Of a DNA stretch of 64,000 nucleotides, positions 8,502 to 16,710 are shown one piece after another. The translations under genes and the position numbers were made by a program. The stretch spans positions 1 to 64,000 of the forward strand of contig JAKVKC010000002.1 of the NCBI GenBank assembly GCA_022486705.1. Direction: 5' to 3'. The notes under the pieces are model-generated. The model did not search any database and was not told where the DNA came from. It saw only the letters and a program-made list of their open reading frames with translations. This DNA is from Solobacterium sp. Lineage in GTDB: Bacteria > Bacillota_I > Bacilli_A > Erysipelotrichales > Erysipelotrichaceae. Numbering within the stretch: the first letter of the stretch is position 1; each line of letters opens with the position of its first letter.

Positions 8502-8840
8502 ATGATGAATGGTTTTTATTTAGTTGGCACAGTAAAAACAGTGCCGGCTGCGGCGGAAGGAAAGAACAGCTGCTGTACGATGACGATCCAGAGCGATCGG
8601 ATGTTCCGCAATGAAGATGGGAGCCTGGATGAAGATGTGTTTACGATCGAGATCTGGCGGGGCATCGCGGAAGAAGTACGGGACTGCTGTGAAGAAGGAA
8701 TGATCATTGCGGTGAAAGGAAGACTGACGGCCGCAGCAGATGCCGCAGGAAAAGCGGAATGCCGGCTGATCGCGGAACATGTAACGTATCCGCATCGTCG
8801 CAATGTCATCACGAAAAACGGTCGGAATATGGTAAGATAG
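8502..8840 (+). CDS. Small SSB-like OB-fold single-stranded DNA-binding protein
   Basis: A 112-residue protein consisting of one OB fold without the long flexible acidic tail of the main SSB. The FYLVGTVKTVP start, the FTIEIWRGIAEEV centre and the GMIIAVKGRL strand match the SSB/PriB family. It ends in a basic tail and lacks the DDDIPF-type tip, so it is probably a secondary SSB rather than the replication SSB. SD AGGGGAG is 9 nt before ATG 8502, with a second ATG directly after it. It occupies the position just before ffh where ylxM and ftsY are usually found. Confidence 0.78.
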   Translation: MMNGFYLVGTVKTVPAAAEGKNSCCTMTIQSDRMFRNEDGSLDEDVFTIEIWRGIAEEVRDCCEEGMIIAVKGRLTAAADAAGKAECRLIAEHVTYPHRRNVITKNGRNMVR

Positions 8841-8865
8841 AAGCGTTGAAAAGTGAGGAACAGAT

Positions 8866-10272
8866 ATGGCATTTGATTCGTTGAGCGAGCGTCTGAATAA
8901 AGCAATGCGCAATGTCGCCGGCAAGGGGACACTGAGCGACGCAAATATGGAAGATATGCTGAAAGAAGTGCGTTTGGCACTTCTGGAAGCAGATGTGAAC
9001 TATAAGATCGTAAAGGACTTTCTGAATGATATCCGGGAAAAGGCCAGGGGCGAGGAAGTGCTCAAGTCGGTTGAACCGGGCGAACAGCTGGTCAAGATCG
9101 TTCATGATCAGATCGTTGATCTGTTAGGCAATGAAGAAGCAGGCCTGAATTTTAAGCAGGATGGCATGACCGTCATTATGATGGTCGGTCTGCAGGGAAC
9201 CGGCAAAACAACATCTGTTGCAAAGATCGCCAAGATCGTTAAGAACAAGATGGGAAAGAACCCGATCCTGATCGCTGCCGATGTTATCCGGCCTGCTGCC
9301 ATTGAACAGCTGCAGACATTGGGCCGCGAAATTGATACTGAAGTATTCTCTTTGGGCGCTGAAACATCTGCTTTGGAGACGGTAAAGCAGGGCGTGCAGT
9401 ATGCCAAAGAGAAGGGCTATGATACGGTCTTCATTGATACAGCCGGACGTCTTCATATTGATGAAGTGCTGATGAATGAACTGAAAGATATCAATGAAGC
9501 TGTGCAGCCGGATGATATCCTGCTGACGGTCGATGCGATGACAGGTCAGGATATTGTCAATGTAGCACAGGCTTTCAAGGAAGCACTGCCATTGACGGGA
9601 CTTGTGGTAACAAAGTTCGATGGCGATTCCCGCGGCGGCGGTGTTCTGTCGGTGAAGAAGATCACGGAAGTTCCGGTCAAGTTCGTCGGTGAAGGTGAAA
9701 AGATCGATAATATGGACGTGTTCCATCCGGACCGGATGGCAGACCGTATCCTGGGCATGGGAGATATTGTCTCTTTTGTTGAAAAGGCGCAGGAAAAGAT
9801 CGACCAGGAAGAATCTGAGAAGATGGCCCAGCGCATGATGAATGGGCAGTTCTCTCTGACGGATATGCTGAAGCAGATGGAAATGATTGAAAAGATGGGA
9901 CCGCTGGGCGGCATTATGAAGATGCTGCCAGGCATGAATCAGTATGCCGATATGATGGATGATGAGAAGACAGGCGCAACCATGAAGAAGACCAAGGCGA
10001 TCATTCAGTCGATGACGGTCTACGAGCGGGAACATCCGGAGAAGATCCGTTCGACCATGAAGAAAAGAATTGCCAGAGGATCCGGCTCAACGGTAGAAAA
10101 TGTCAATAAGCTGATGAATCAGTTCTCAAGGACAAAGAAAGCGGTCGATCAGCTTGGTATGATGCAGAAAAATGGCGGGATGAGCGAAGAAAAGCTCGAG
10201 AAGATGGCTGATCAGATGCAGAATATGCAGATGCCGGATATGCAGAACCGCAATGGTTTCCGCAGACATTAA
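8866..10272 (+). CDS. ffh: Signal recognition particle protein Ffh
   Basis: SRP54 homologue; with 4.5S RNA it binds signal sequences of nascent membrane proteins and delivers them to FtsY. It shows the N domain (1-90), a G domain with P-loop GLQGTGKTT (108-116), DTAGR near 190 and [10 protein letters not shown] near 247, then a methionine-rich M domain (about 320-450) that ends in a Met-rich tail. The 468-aa length is slightly longer than usual. SD GTGAGGA precedes ATG 8866. A possible extended -10 (TGG-TAAGAT, 8833-8838) lies in the end of the SSB-like gene. It ends at a very strong terminator. Confidence 0.97.
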   Translation: MAFDSLSERLNKAMRNVAGKGTLSDANMEDMLKEVRLALLEADVNYKIVKDFLNDIREKARGEEVLKSVEPGEQLVKIVHDQIVDLLGNEEAGLNFKQDGMTVIMMVGLQGTGKTTSVAKIAKIVKNKMGKNPILIAADVIRPAAIEQLQTLGREIDTEVFSLGAETSALETVKQGVQYAKEKGYDTVFIDTAGRLHIDEVLMNELKDINEAVQPDDILLTVDAMTGQDIVNVAQAFKEALPLTGLVVTKFDGDSRGGGVLSVKKITEVPVKFVGEGEKIDNMDVFHPDRMADRILGMGDIVSFVEKAQEKIDQEESEKMAQRMMNGQFSLTDMLKQMEMIEKMGPLGGIMKMLPGMNQYADMMDDEKTGATMKKTKAIIQSMTVYEREHPEKIRSTMKKRIARGSGSTVENVNKLMNQFSRTKKAVDQLGMMQKNGGMSEEKLEKMADQMQNMQMPDMQNRNGFRRH

Positions 10273-10273
10273 C

Positions 10274-10310
10274 AGTACTGTCAAGGGAAATACCTTGACA
10301 GTACTTTTTT
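10274..10310 (+). terminator. ffh terminator
   Basis: A perfect 13-bp stem (10274-10286 with 10293-10305, loop GAAATA) followed by a T-run. Its 3' arm contains TTGACA, which also serves as the rpsP -35. Confidence 0.92.
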
Positions 10311-10323
10311 GTTGGTCTATGAT
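10295..10323 (+). promoter_or_regulatory. rpsP promoter embedded in the ffh terminator
   Basis: TTGACA (10295-10300, inside the terminator's 3' arm), a 17-bp spacer, then TATGAT (10318-10323). It predicts a start near 10330, upstream of rpsP. Confidence 0.75.
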
Positions 10324-10351
10324 AGTCCTGTTGAAAGTAGAGGACATAAAG

Positions 10352-10636
10352 ATGGCAGTTAAATTACGTTTAAAGAGAATGGGTGCGAAGAAGGCTCCTA
10401 GATATCGTATTGTTGCAGCAGACTCTCGTTTTGCAAGAGATGGACGTGAGATTGAAACAATTGGTACATTCAATCCTACAACAGAACCTGAAACCGTTTC
10501 TGTTGATGCTGAAAAGGCAATGAAGTGGCTGCAGAATGGTGCACAGCCTTCTGATACTGTACGTGATATTCTTTCTCGTCAGGGCATTATGAAGCAGTTC
10601 CATGATGCAAAAGCAGCCGCTAAGGCAAAGAAGTAA
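10352..10636 (+). CDS. rpsP: 30S ribosomal protein S16
   Basis: A 94-residue protein matching S16 throughout: [21 protein letters not shown] start, then [13 protein letters not shown], and the [12 protein letters not shown] segment. It binds 16S rRNA during 30S assembly. I chose ATG 10352 because the longer in-frame reading would run through the terminator and promoter. SD AGAGGA is 9-10 nt upstream. It is the first gene of rpsP-khpA-rimM-trmD. Confidence 0.97.
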   Translation: MAVKLRLKRMGAKKAPRYRIVAADSRFARDGREIETIGTFNPTTEPETVSVDAEKAMKWLQNGAQPSDTVRDILSRQGIMKQFHDAKAAAKAKK

Positions 10637-10641
10637 TTTCT

Positions 10642-10890
10642 ATGGCAGAGCTGGATAAGGTGCTCCTTGATCTCGTCAAGCCAATGGTAGAAGACAAGGA
10701 CAGTTTGGAAGTCAGAATCATGCCAAGTGCAGATGAAAAAGAAGTCCTTCTGCATGTTTATGCAAAGAACGATGACATCGCACGTTTGATCGGCAGAAAA
10801 GGTTCAATGGCTTCGGCATTGCGCCAAGTCATGAGCGTTGCTTCCCATACGGAAGATAAGAAAGTCACGATCAAGTTTGAACAGATCTAA
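10642..10890 (+). CDS. khpA: KH-domain RNA-binding protein KhpA
   Basis: An 82-residue single KH domain with the GxxG loop as LIGRKGSMASALR near residues 49-61. In Firmicutes this protein (YlqC/KhpA) partners KhpB/Jag and affects cell elongation and RNA binding. It starts 5 nt after rpsP and is the usual second gene of this cluster. A weak hairpin follows before rimM. Confidence 0.93.
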   Translation: MAELDKVLLDLVKPMVEDKDSLEVRIMPSADEKEVLLHVYAKNDDIARLIGRKGSMASALRQVMSVASHTEDKKVTIKFEQI

Positions 10891-10893
10891 CGG

Positions 10894-10913
10894 GGATGCG
10901 CAAGCATCCTTTT
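10894..10913 (+). terminator. Weak terminator/attenuator between khpA and rimM
   Basis: GGATGC-GCAA-GCATCC hairpin (10894-10909) followed by only four T residues. It probably reduces rather than blocks read-through into rimM-trmD. Confidence 0.6.
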
Positions 10914-10928
10914 CTGACGGAGAAATGA

Positions 10929-11438
10929 ATGGAATATATTAAGATCGGAAAGATCATCAATACCCATGGCATCAAAGGAGAACTGAAGATCAGCAGCTGC
11001 TCAGATTTCGATGCCGAAAGATATCAGAAAGGAAATACCGTCTACATTGCCAGCAGGGGACAGTATCTTCCTTTTCAGGTGCAGTCCTTCCGCACCCATC
11101 AGGGCTATTCGCTGGTCTCTTTTCAGAATGCTCAGAATATCAATGATGTAGAACAGTATAAAGAATGCATGATCTATATGGACGCGGCCGACCGGCAGCC
11201 GCTGAGAAACGGCGAGTATTACCGGGATCAGCTGCTTGATCTGAAAGCAGTGGATGAAGAGGGACATGAAATCGGCATCATTAAAGCAGTGGAAGAGACT
11301 TGCCCTGGTCAGCGGCATCTGCGCCTGCAGCGAGAAGGAAAGAGCGATGCTTTGATCCCTTATATTCCTTTCTTTATCAAAAAGGTGGATATGGAACAGA
11401 AATGCATTGTCATTCATGTGGAAGAAGGGCTTTTATGA
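10929..11438 (+). CDS. rimM: 16S rRNA processing protein RimM
   Basis: Assembly factor for the 30S head that binds S19. It has the N-terminal RimM barrel (YIKIGKIINTHGIKGELKI start) and a C-terminal PRC-barrel-like domain (about residues 95-169). The 169-aa length is normal. SD CGGAGA lies 5 nt before ATG 10929. Its stop codon overlaps the trmD start by 4 nt (ATGA), indicating translational coupling. Confidence 0.95.
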   Translation: MEYIKIGKIINTHGIKGELKISSCSDFDAERYQKGNTVYIASRGQYLPFQVQSFRTHQGYSLVSFQNAQNINDVEQYKECMIYMDAADRQPLRNGEYYRDQLLDLKAVDEEGHEIGIIKAVEETCPGQRHLRLQREGKSDALIPYIPFFIKKVDMEQKCIVIHVEEGLL

Positions 11439-12160
11439 AAATTACAGTACTGACACTGTTTCCGGAAATGTATGAAGATTTTCTGCATACTTCTATTATC
11501 GGAAGATCGATCGACCGCGGCATTGCCGAAGTTGAATTTGTGCAGATCCGCGACTTTGCCCATGATGCCTATCGTCATGTTGATGATCATCCCTTCGGCG
11601 GCGGCCATGGCCAGGTGATGAAATGTCAGCCGGTGCTGGATGCGCTGCATTCGGTCAAAAAGGAAAACAGCTATACGATGCTGATGTCGCCGGCCGGCCA
11701 TCCCTATACGCAGAAAAAAGCACATGAGCTTTCAGACAAGGATCATCTGATCCTGCTCTGTGGGCATTATGAGGGCTTGGATGCACGCATCAATGAAGAA
11801 GTCGATGAACTGGTCTCGATTGGAGACTATGTCTTAACGGGCGGAGAATTGGCTTCTATGGTGATCATGGATTCTGTGATCCGTCTGCTGAAAGGCAGTA
11901 TTACCGAAGGAAGCACCGAAGAAGAATCATATGAGAACGGTCTGCTGGAATATCCGCAGTATACGCAGCCGGCAGATTATGAAGGAAAGAAAGTTCCGGA
12001 GATCCTGCTGTCAGGAAATCATGCTAAGATCAAAGAATGGCGGACAGAACAGTCGATCCTGCTGACCAAGAAGGAACGGCCGGATCTGTTTAAAGCCCAT
12101 GAGTTTACCAAAGAAGAGAAAAAGATCCTGCAACGTCTTCAGAAAGAAGGAAAGATCTGA
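11435..12160 (+). CDS. trmD: tRNA (guanine-N1-)-methyltransferase
   Basis: Makes m1G37 in tRNA, which prevents +1 frameshifting. The SPOUT trefoil-knot motifs are clear: MLMSPAGHPYTQ near residue 82, LLCGHYEGLDARI near 108, and SIGDYVLTGGELA near 129. The 241-aa length is standard. ATG 11435 overlaps the rimM stop by 4 nt. In B. subtilis rplS follows directly; here rplS is about 10 kb away (22195) with its own promoter. Confidence 0.97.
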   Translation: MKITVLTLFPEMYEDFLHTSIIGRSIDRGIAEVEFVQIRDFAHDAYRHVDDHPFGGGHGQVMKCQPVLDALHSVKKENSYTMLMSPAGHPYTQKKAHELSDKDHLILLCGHYEGLDARINEEVDELVSIGDYVLTGGELASMVIMDSVIRLLKGSITEGSTEEESYENGLLEYPQYTQPADYEGKKVPEILLSGNHAKIKEWRTEQSILLTKKERPDLFKAHEFTKEEKKILQRLQKEGKI

Positions 12161-12172
12161 CCCTTCTTTTTC
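12143..12172 (+). terminator. trmD terminator
   Basis: AAAGAAGG (12143-12150) pairs with CCTTCTTT (12162-12169) across an 11-nt loop containing the stop codon, and a T-rich stretch follows. Confidence 0.6.
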
Positions 12173-12223
12173 TTTCAATCAGAGCGATCTGTTTTATAAT
12201 AATAAAGAAATGAGAGGTACTAT

Positions 12224-13120
12224 ATGAAATACACTGATCGTACAAAAACACCTTTGAAATGGCATCACTTTCTGGAATTCTTTCTGATCCCGGTGATCGC
12301 TGTTTCATCGCTTTATAATCTATTCAGCCTGATCAATGAACTATTCGGCCTGCAGATGCCTTATGCAAGAAATATTCTGCGTCCGATCCTGCAGGTATTC
12401 GGGGCAACCGTATCCAATCTCGGCGGATGCTTCTGGTATGTCATTGGCTACTTCGGCGTACGTCTGCTGCTAGCAGTATTGATCGTCTATGTATGCATCG
12501 GCTTCTTTCAATGGAAGAACAATGCCAGAAAAGGATGGCTCTATTATCTGCTGATCCAGGCAGTGGAAGCAGGCCTGCTCTGCATTGGCTGTTTTATGAT
12601 CTATCTGTCTTCACCGGCATTGTGCAGTGAGATCCTGAGCGCTGTGCTGGTGTCGTCCTACAGTGTATCGGCATCCTTCTCGGAGACGGTGCTCTTAGTA
12701 GCATTGATCTTTGATCTGATTCTGGCGCTGATCGTCTGGATCCTGAACGCGATCTACTACAGTGAGCGCAGTCAGCTGTTCGTGGATACCTATGTTCCAT
12801 ATCAGGAGGAAGGGCAGCTTTCGCCAGCACAGGCAGCGCCTGTTCAAGAAGGAACAGTTCCATCTGCTGAACCGGCCATGAAGGAAGACGCTGCGCAGAC
12901 AGCAGAAGATCAGGCAGCTGCGATGGATGAAAAGAACCAGGAAGAACCAGCGGTGCAGACTGCTGAGGAACCTGTCAAAGAAGAACAGGAAGTTCCAGCT
13001 GAAGCAGAAAAAACAGAGGATGAGCCAAAGGATGGCCTTAGATTCTGTCCGAACTGCGGCGCAGAGCTGGGGGAAAATGACCAGGCTTTCTGTACCCACT
13101 GCGGAGCAAAACTGAAGTAA
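12224..13120 (+). CDS. Polytopic membrane protein with C-terminal double zinc ribbon
   Basis: Unrecognised family. The N-terminal two thirds (about residues 15-190) hold four to five hydrophobic segments. A long Glu/Gln/Ala/Pro-rich low-complexity linker (about 195-268) follows. The C-terminus is a zinc ribbon with two CxxC knuckles, CPNCG near 273 and CTHCG near 292, with the spacing of zinc_ribbon_2 domains. These ribbons commonly sit on regulatory or scaffold membrane proteins; no enzyme motif is visible. A TATAAT box (12195-12200) and SD GAGAGG precede ATG 12224. It is the first gene of the accessory block. Function is unknown. Confidence 0.8.
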   Translation: MKYTDRTKTPLKWHHFLEFFLIPVIAVSSLYNLFSLINELFGLQMPYARNILRPILQVFGATVSNLGGCFWYVIGYFGVRLLLAVLIVYVCIGFFQWKNNARKGWLYYLLIQAVEAGLLCIGCFMIYLSSPALCSEILSAVLVSSYSVSASFSETVLLVALIFDLILALIVWILNAIYYSERSQLFVDTYVPYQEEGQLSPAQAAPVQEGTVPSAEPAMKEDAAQTAEDQAAAMDEKNQEEPAVQTAEEPVKEEQEVPAEAEKTEDEPKDGLRFCPNCGAELGENDQAFCTHCGAKLK

Positions 13121-13123
13121 AGC

Positions 13124-13146
13124 AAAACAGCCTTGACGGCTGTTTT
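13124..13146. terminator. Bidirectional terminator
   Basis: AAAACAGCC-TTGAC-GGCTGTTTT (13124-13146), symmetric with A- and T-tracts, between convergent genes. Confidence 0.8.
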
Positions 13147-13685
13147 CATTTGTCCTTTTTATTGTGTTTTTCTTCCGGTTCGTTCATGGTATTCTGCAGG
13201 ATCTCGAAGTATCTTTCCAGATACATTTTATGAGCAATTGCGGTGCATACATTCTTCAGCATCTTCTCATCTTCTGTAGCAGCCGAAGAGGATCTCTTGG
13301 CCGGAGCTTCATAGAAGACAGAGACCGCATTCTGCAGCTCTTGGCGGAAATACTCATAGCCCTTCTGTATGGAATAATTCTTTGAACGGAATAAGACAAG
13401 GGCCGTACGTACATATTCAATCGACAGAACAGACTTGGCGATCGTAATAAAGAATACGGTAGCGATCTGCTCTCTTGTATATGTTTTCTTATTGACTCTT
13501 TCAAACAGTTTAGCCTTGGCATAGTTGGAAATCATGGAAGGTGTGACCTTCATCTCTGGGAATCCTGCCAGCGGACCGTTGATATAGCGGGCGACCTGTT
13601 CCAAGTACAGACCGACATCTGGAATCTCCTCATATGATGGCAGTTCAAATGCATTTAATTTATCTTTAATTGCTGTATTTTCCAT
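13146..13685 (-). CDS. DUF1836-family protein
   Basis: A 179-residue protein matching DUF1836, a Firmicutes family of probable DNA-binding regulators. It has the hallmark PSYEEIPDVGLYLEQV followed by ITPSMISNY-like and YTREQIA segments, which resemble a MerR-type winged helix-turn-helix (about residues 15-85). The C-terminal part is helical and ends in a charged tail. Its promoter TTGACG-17-TAAAAT places the start point at or next to the A of ATG 13685, and there is no SD, so the transcript may be leaderless. It is divergent from the small gene at 13786. Confidence 0.82.
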   Translation of the reverse strand: MENTAIKDKLNAFELPSYEEIPDVGLYLEQVARYINGPLAGFPEMKVTPSMISNYAKAKLFERVNKKTYTREQIATVFFITIAKSVLSIEYVRTALVLFRSKNYSIQKGYEYFRQELQNAVSVFYEAPAKRSSSAATEDEKMLKNVCTAIAHKMYLERYFEILQNTMNEPEEKHNKKDK

Positions 13686-13691
13686 ATGCTT

Positions 13692-13720
13692 ATTTTATTT
13701 CAGCTATATAAAAACGTCAA
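13692..13720 (-). promoter_or_regulatory. DUF1836 gene promoter, probably leaderless
   Basis: On the minus strand TTGACG (13720-13715), a 17-bp spacer, then TAAAAT (13697-13692). Only six bases separate the -10 from the ATG. Confidence 0.65.
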
Positions 13721-13785
13721 CTAAGCTTATGAATAACCGATGTTCACGGTATGAAAATGAAGATGATTCAGCTAGAATAGAACAT

Positions 13786-14037
13786 ATGAAGACGAACGGA
13801 ACGATGTCAAAAGAGACACTGCATAAAGTATTGGCAGAATATGTATCAAAGCAGATTGCCGCAAAAGCAGATGATCTGACAGCAGAAGAATGGATCATGA
13901 TCATGAACTGCTACAGCAGTCATTTTTCAGCATCTTTCTGTGCAAAAAAAGTCGGTATCACCGAAAAGGAGATCGAACAGATCTATTATCAGTTCAGCAT
14001 GGAAGCTTCTCTCTATGCGATGGAACATCCGTATTAA
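13786..14037 (+). CDS. Hypothetical 83-aa protein
   Basis: Unrecognised. It is a short helical protein with a possible C-terminal helix-turn-helix-like segment (FSASFCAKKVGITEKEIEQI, about residues 47-66), which could mean a small DNA-binding protein; this is weak inference. An in-frame ATG at 13729 would give 102 aa but has no SD and would read through a TAGAAT box (13773-13778). ATG 13786 lies 7 nt after that box, again with no SD, matching the leaderless pattern of other genes here. Its stop overlaps the end of agrC, which is convergent. Confidence 0.6.
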   Translation: MKTNGTMSKETLHKVLAEYVSKQIAAKADDLTAEEWIMIMNCYSSHFSASFCAKKVGITEKEIEQIYYQFSMEASLYAMEHPY

Positions 14038-15305
14038 CGGTTCTCGGTCTGCGGCAGAATAATAATGACGGCAAATTCTTCCGGTGTCTGATCCATGTTC
14101 ATATCGCCATGGTATTTTTCGGTCAGCGATCGAATGGTGCGCAGACCATATCCATGCTGGATGCCATGGTCATGTTCGATCAGATGATGATCTTTATCCA
14201 GTACGGCAATATCACATGAATTGCGGATCCGGATCATGAATTTAGCAGCATCGCTGTATAGATTGAGATTGATCTGCTTATGGAGACCGATGTGCTGAAT
14301 GGCATTGTCCAATAGATTGGACAATAATAGGCAGAGATCATCTTTTTCCATATGCGGTTCAAAGGCTACATTCAGTGTACAGGTCATTTCAATATGCTTT
14401 TCCAAGGCCTCCTGGCGCTTTGTGTTGACAACGGCATTGATAGCCGGTGAAATAGTTTCAATCGGCAGGATCGTCTGATCAAATTCTCCGCGCATCTTAT
14501 TGAGCTCTGCTATGGATTCCGGCGTGAGATGATCGGTATCATTGAAGGCAGAGAACAGATGCTTCATATCATGACGGATCTGCAGCAGTTCGCTCTGCGA
14601 CTTCAGCAGCTTATTGGTTGAAACAAGCTGAGAGTCAAGGAGATCTTTTTCATATTCTGTTTTATGGACTATTTCATTCTGTCGGGTGATCTCATTGAAG
14701 ATCATAAGCAGAAGCGTAATGAAGACAATCATGCACAGTAAGGCAATAGTAATATTTGTTTCATTGACGACACTGACCAAGACAAGACTTGAGACAGCCA
14801 TCAGCATGAACTCGCAATCGACCAATGCCGCTATCAGCATCCATTTTTCTTTCTTGGTCAGCTCGAAACTGCTGAAAGGGATCTTTTTCGCAGCAATCAG
14901 GAAAGTGACAATATACAGGAACTGAGCAAGCAGATCTGTTTCGATGCCCCAGTTGTCTTTCAGCTGGATCAGATCGATCCGGCCAAGCAGAAGCTCACTG
15001 CTGACAATGATCACTAACAGAGACAGCACCGTCAGGAGCAGATTCGGAATGAGCGCAATGATGATCTTGGTATCTGTTTCATATTCACAGATCAATGACA
15101 GATAAAGAAAATTGAAACCTGCATCGATCACAAAATAAAAGGATTGGTCGAGATCATAGAAATTGAATAAAGTGATCGTTCCTGCACTGAGGACCAGATA
15201 GATCAGTACAGGCAGGAGCTTTGGCTTCTTTACCTGCGCTGCATTGGTCAGAAAATAGCAGAAGATCGATGTCTCAATGACATTGATGACAATTGTATAG
15301 TACAT
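14034..15305 (-). CDS. agrC: AgrC-type sensor histidine kinase (GHKL)
   Basis: Membrane receptor kinase of an agr quorum-sensing system. About six transmembrane helices fill residues 1-190. A dimerisation helix then carries the phospho-acceptor box QIRHDMKHL near 243. A GHKL ATPase domain follows with N-box LSNLLDNAIQH near 325 and a glycine motif HGYGLRTI near 390. The RHDMKH box without a standard HisKA motif is typical of AgrC/HPK10 kinases. It starts 3 nt after agrA, with GGGGATAGG as SD. Gene order here is agrB-agrA-agrC, not the staphylococcal BDCA. The ligand is probably processed from the peptide encoded at 16711. Confidence 0.9.
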   Translation of the reverse strand: MYYTIVINVIETSIFCYFLTNAAQVKKPKLLPVLIYLVLSAGTITLFNFYDLDQSFYFVIDAGFNFLYLSLICEYETDTKIIIALIPNLLLTVLSLLVIIVSSELLLGRIDLIQLKDNWGIETDLLAQFLYIVTFLIAAKKIPFSSFELTKKEKWMLIAALVDCEFMLMAVSSLVLVSVVNETNITIALLCMIVFITLLLMIFNEITRQNEIVHKTEYEKDLLDSQLVSTNKLLKSQSELLQIRHDMKHLFSAFNDTDHLTPESIAELNKMRGEFDQTILPIETISPAINAVVNTKRQEALEKHIEMTCTLNVAFEPHMEKDDLCLLLSNLLDNAIQHIGLHKQINLNLYSDAAKFMIRIRNSCDIAVLDKDHHLIEHDHGIQHGYGLRTIRSLTEKYHGDMNMDQTPEEFAVIIILPQTENR

Positions 15306-15308
15306 GGC

Positions 15309-16010
15309 CTATCCCCAGAGCAATCCTTTCATATACAGATCTTTCACTTCATTGACGCGGTCAGCCGCAACCGCAAATACCATACCGTTCGTGAGAATGA
15401 TCGATGTATTTTCAAAGTGATCAATGAAGTGCAGATTGATCGCTGTATAGTTTGATATCCTGACGATAAAGTCACAGTGCAGTTCCTCCATGACCTGTTT
15501 CAATGATTTTCGCTGCTGATATTCTTCTTCTGCAGTATGGAAGAAAGTATAATTCCGGCTGACATCAATATAAATAATATCGTTCAGCGGCAGGTATCTT
15601 GTCATGCCGTCGAACTGCAGGGTATAGATCATGCGGCTGCTTTCTTTTTCATACTTGCGCAGGGCATTTTCCAGATCTGTTTTCAGATGTTCCTTGCGGA
15701 TAAAATAGAAGACATCCAGATTGAAGGAATCAAAGACAAGATCGGAATGAGAAGTGCAGAAGATGATCTTTGATTTGGCATCGCCATGGTTCAGTGAGAT
15801 CAGGCGGCTGGCAAAATCAAAGCCGGACTGTCCATTCAGGTCAATGTCCAGAATATACAGATCATATTCTTTCGTCGGAAGAACCGATGGATCGGTTGCA
15901 GCATCAATATGAAAGGCAAAGTCCGATGACAGTTCTATTTCTTTAAAGCAGGCAATGAGCTGATCAAGATCAGACTGCATATCATCTAATAAGTATAAAG
16001 AAACATTCAT
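15309..16010 (-). CDS. agrA: AgrA-type response regulator (receiver + LytTR)
   Basis: A 233-residue response regulator. The receiver domain (1-120) has the acidic pair DD near 9-10 and phospho-acceptor Asp55 in LYILDIDLNG. The C-terminal LytTR DNA-binding domain spans about 130-230 (YLPLNDIIYIDVSRNYTFFH, then RISNYTAINLHFI). LytTR proteins bind paired 9-bp direct repeats about two helical turns apart, and exactly such a pair lies upstream of agrB at 16614-16643. Its ATG overlaps the agrB stop by 4 nt, so production is coupled to AgrB. Confidence 0.92.
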   Translation of the reverse strand: MNVSLYLLDDMQSDLDQLIACFKEIELSSDFAFHIDAATDPSVLPTKEYDLYILDIDLNGQSGFDFASRLISLNHGDAKSKIIFCTSHSDLVFDSFNLDVFYFIRKEHLKTDLENALRKYEKESSRMIYTLQFDGMTRYLPLNDIIYIDVSRNYTFFHTAEEEYQQRKSLKQVMEELHCDFIVRISNYTAINLHFIDHFENTSIILTNGMVFAVAADRVNEVKDLYMKGLLWG

Positions 16011-16567
16011 TCGATCTCCTCACTTCCAAGTGCATTGCGGGAATGCTTCTGCATAAAGCCAAGCACTGCCGTATAAATAATGATAAAGAAAAGCAGGTTG
16101 GCAAAAGAGAGATCGGAAAATGAAGCAATCATATACAGAAGGCAGTAGATGCTGAGCAGGACCAAGGAGATCTTCCAGTTCTTTCGGTATTCCTCTCTGC
16201 TCAAAGGCTGCAGGCGATGCAGGAAGGGAACATTTTGGAAAAGATACCATAGAGCCAGCAGGACAAGAAGCGTCTGGATCCAGGGAAGATCGATCGCAAG
16301 GCAGAAGTCGGCCATCAGATACTGCCCAAAATACAGCAGTGCACAGCCGAGATGAGAAGAAGCGTGATATCCGCCGCAGTGGACGCGCAGCAGAGCATAT
16401 AGAATGATATAGGATACGGCATAGAAGATGCGGCCCCGCAGGCAGCCAAACAGAAGGACAGGAAGAATGCAGGCAGTGTCCTGGCATAGAATATGGATGC
16501 CGTGGATCAGCAGTGCATGGTCCAATTCCTGCTGTGATGATGCATATGTATCGATCCTTCTGGTCAT
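16007..16567 (-). CDS. agrB: AgrB-type peptide-processing membrane protease
   Basis: Membrane cysteine endopeptidase that cleaves AgrD and cyclises the autoinducer. The catalytic motif is plain: LRVHCGGYHASSHLGC, with the conserved His and downstream Cys (about residues 71-81) between hydrophobic helices. I take ATG 16567 (186 aa, matching the usual AgrB length) rather than the upstream TTG at 16630, which would add 21 residues read through the operator region. No SD precedes ATG 16567, and a TATACT box ends 7 nt upstream. No agrD lies between agrB and agrA. Confidence 0.92.
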   Translation of the reverse strand: MTRRIDTYASSQQELDHALLIHGIHILCQDTACILPVLLFGCLRGRIFYAVSYIILYALLRVHCGGYHASSHLGCALLYFGQYLMADFCLAIDLPWIQTLLVLLALWYLFQNVPFLHRLQPLSREEYRKNWKISLVLLSIYCLLYMIASFSDLSFANLLFFIIIYTAVLGFMQKHSRNALGSEEIE

Positions 16568-16573
16568 GCTACA

Positions 16574-16587
16574 AGTATACCATTGTA
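16574..16587 (-). promoter_or_regulatory. agrB promoter -10 candidates
   Basis: On the minus strand TATACT (16579-16574) and TACAAT (16587-16582) are both possible -10 boxes. Neither has a good -35, which fits activator dependence. With TACAAT, the -35 region (16610-16605) ends 3 bp from the direct repeats. Confidence 0.45.
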
Positions 16588-16613
16588 AATTGATAAAAAT
16601 TGTCTGTTTCCAC

Positions 16614-16643
16614 CCAAACCGTCCCTCCAAAGTGGCAAACCGT
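16614..16643. promoter_or_regulatory. LytTR/AgrA-type direct-repeat operator
   Basis: Plus-strand 9-mers CCAAACCGT (16614-16622) and GCAAACCGT (16635-16643) are separated by 12 bp (21-bp period). On the minus strand they read ACGGTTTGG and ACGGTTTGC, close to the staphylococcal AgrA box ACRGTTAAG. The identity extends to an 11-bp exact repeat CAAACCGTCCC (16615-16625, 16636-16646). They lie between the divergent agrB and AgrD-like genes. Confidence 0.75.
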
Positions 16644-16654
16644 CCCGCCTGGCA

Positions 16655-16682
16655 TTGCCAAATGCCATTTTTCTTTTATGAT
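16655..16682 (+). promoter_or_regulatory. Promoter of the AgrD-like gene
   Basis: TTGCCA (16655-16660), a 16-bp spacer, then TATGAT (16677-16682). The direct repeats end 11 bp upstream of the -35, a suitable activator position. Confidence 0.6.
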
Positions 16683-16710
16683 GAACTAAGAAAAAAGGAG
16701 AGAACAGAGC

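Noticed and set aside
8432-8614. 60-codon frame overlapping the SSB-like gene start
   Set aside because: It is in another frame of the SSB-like gene, and its sequence shows no protein-like pattern.
16568-16630. Upstream TTG start for agrB (207 aa)
   Set aside because: It would translate through the direct-repeat operator and both -10 candidates, and it exceeds the usual AgrB length.
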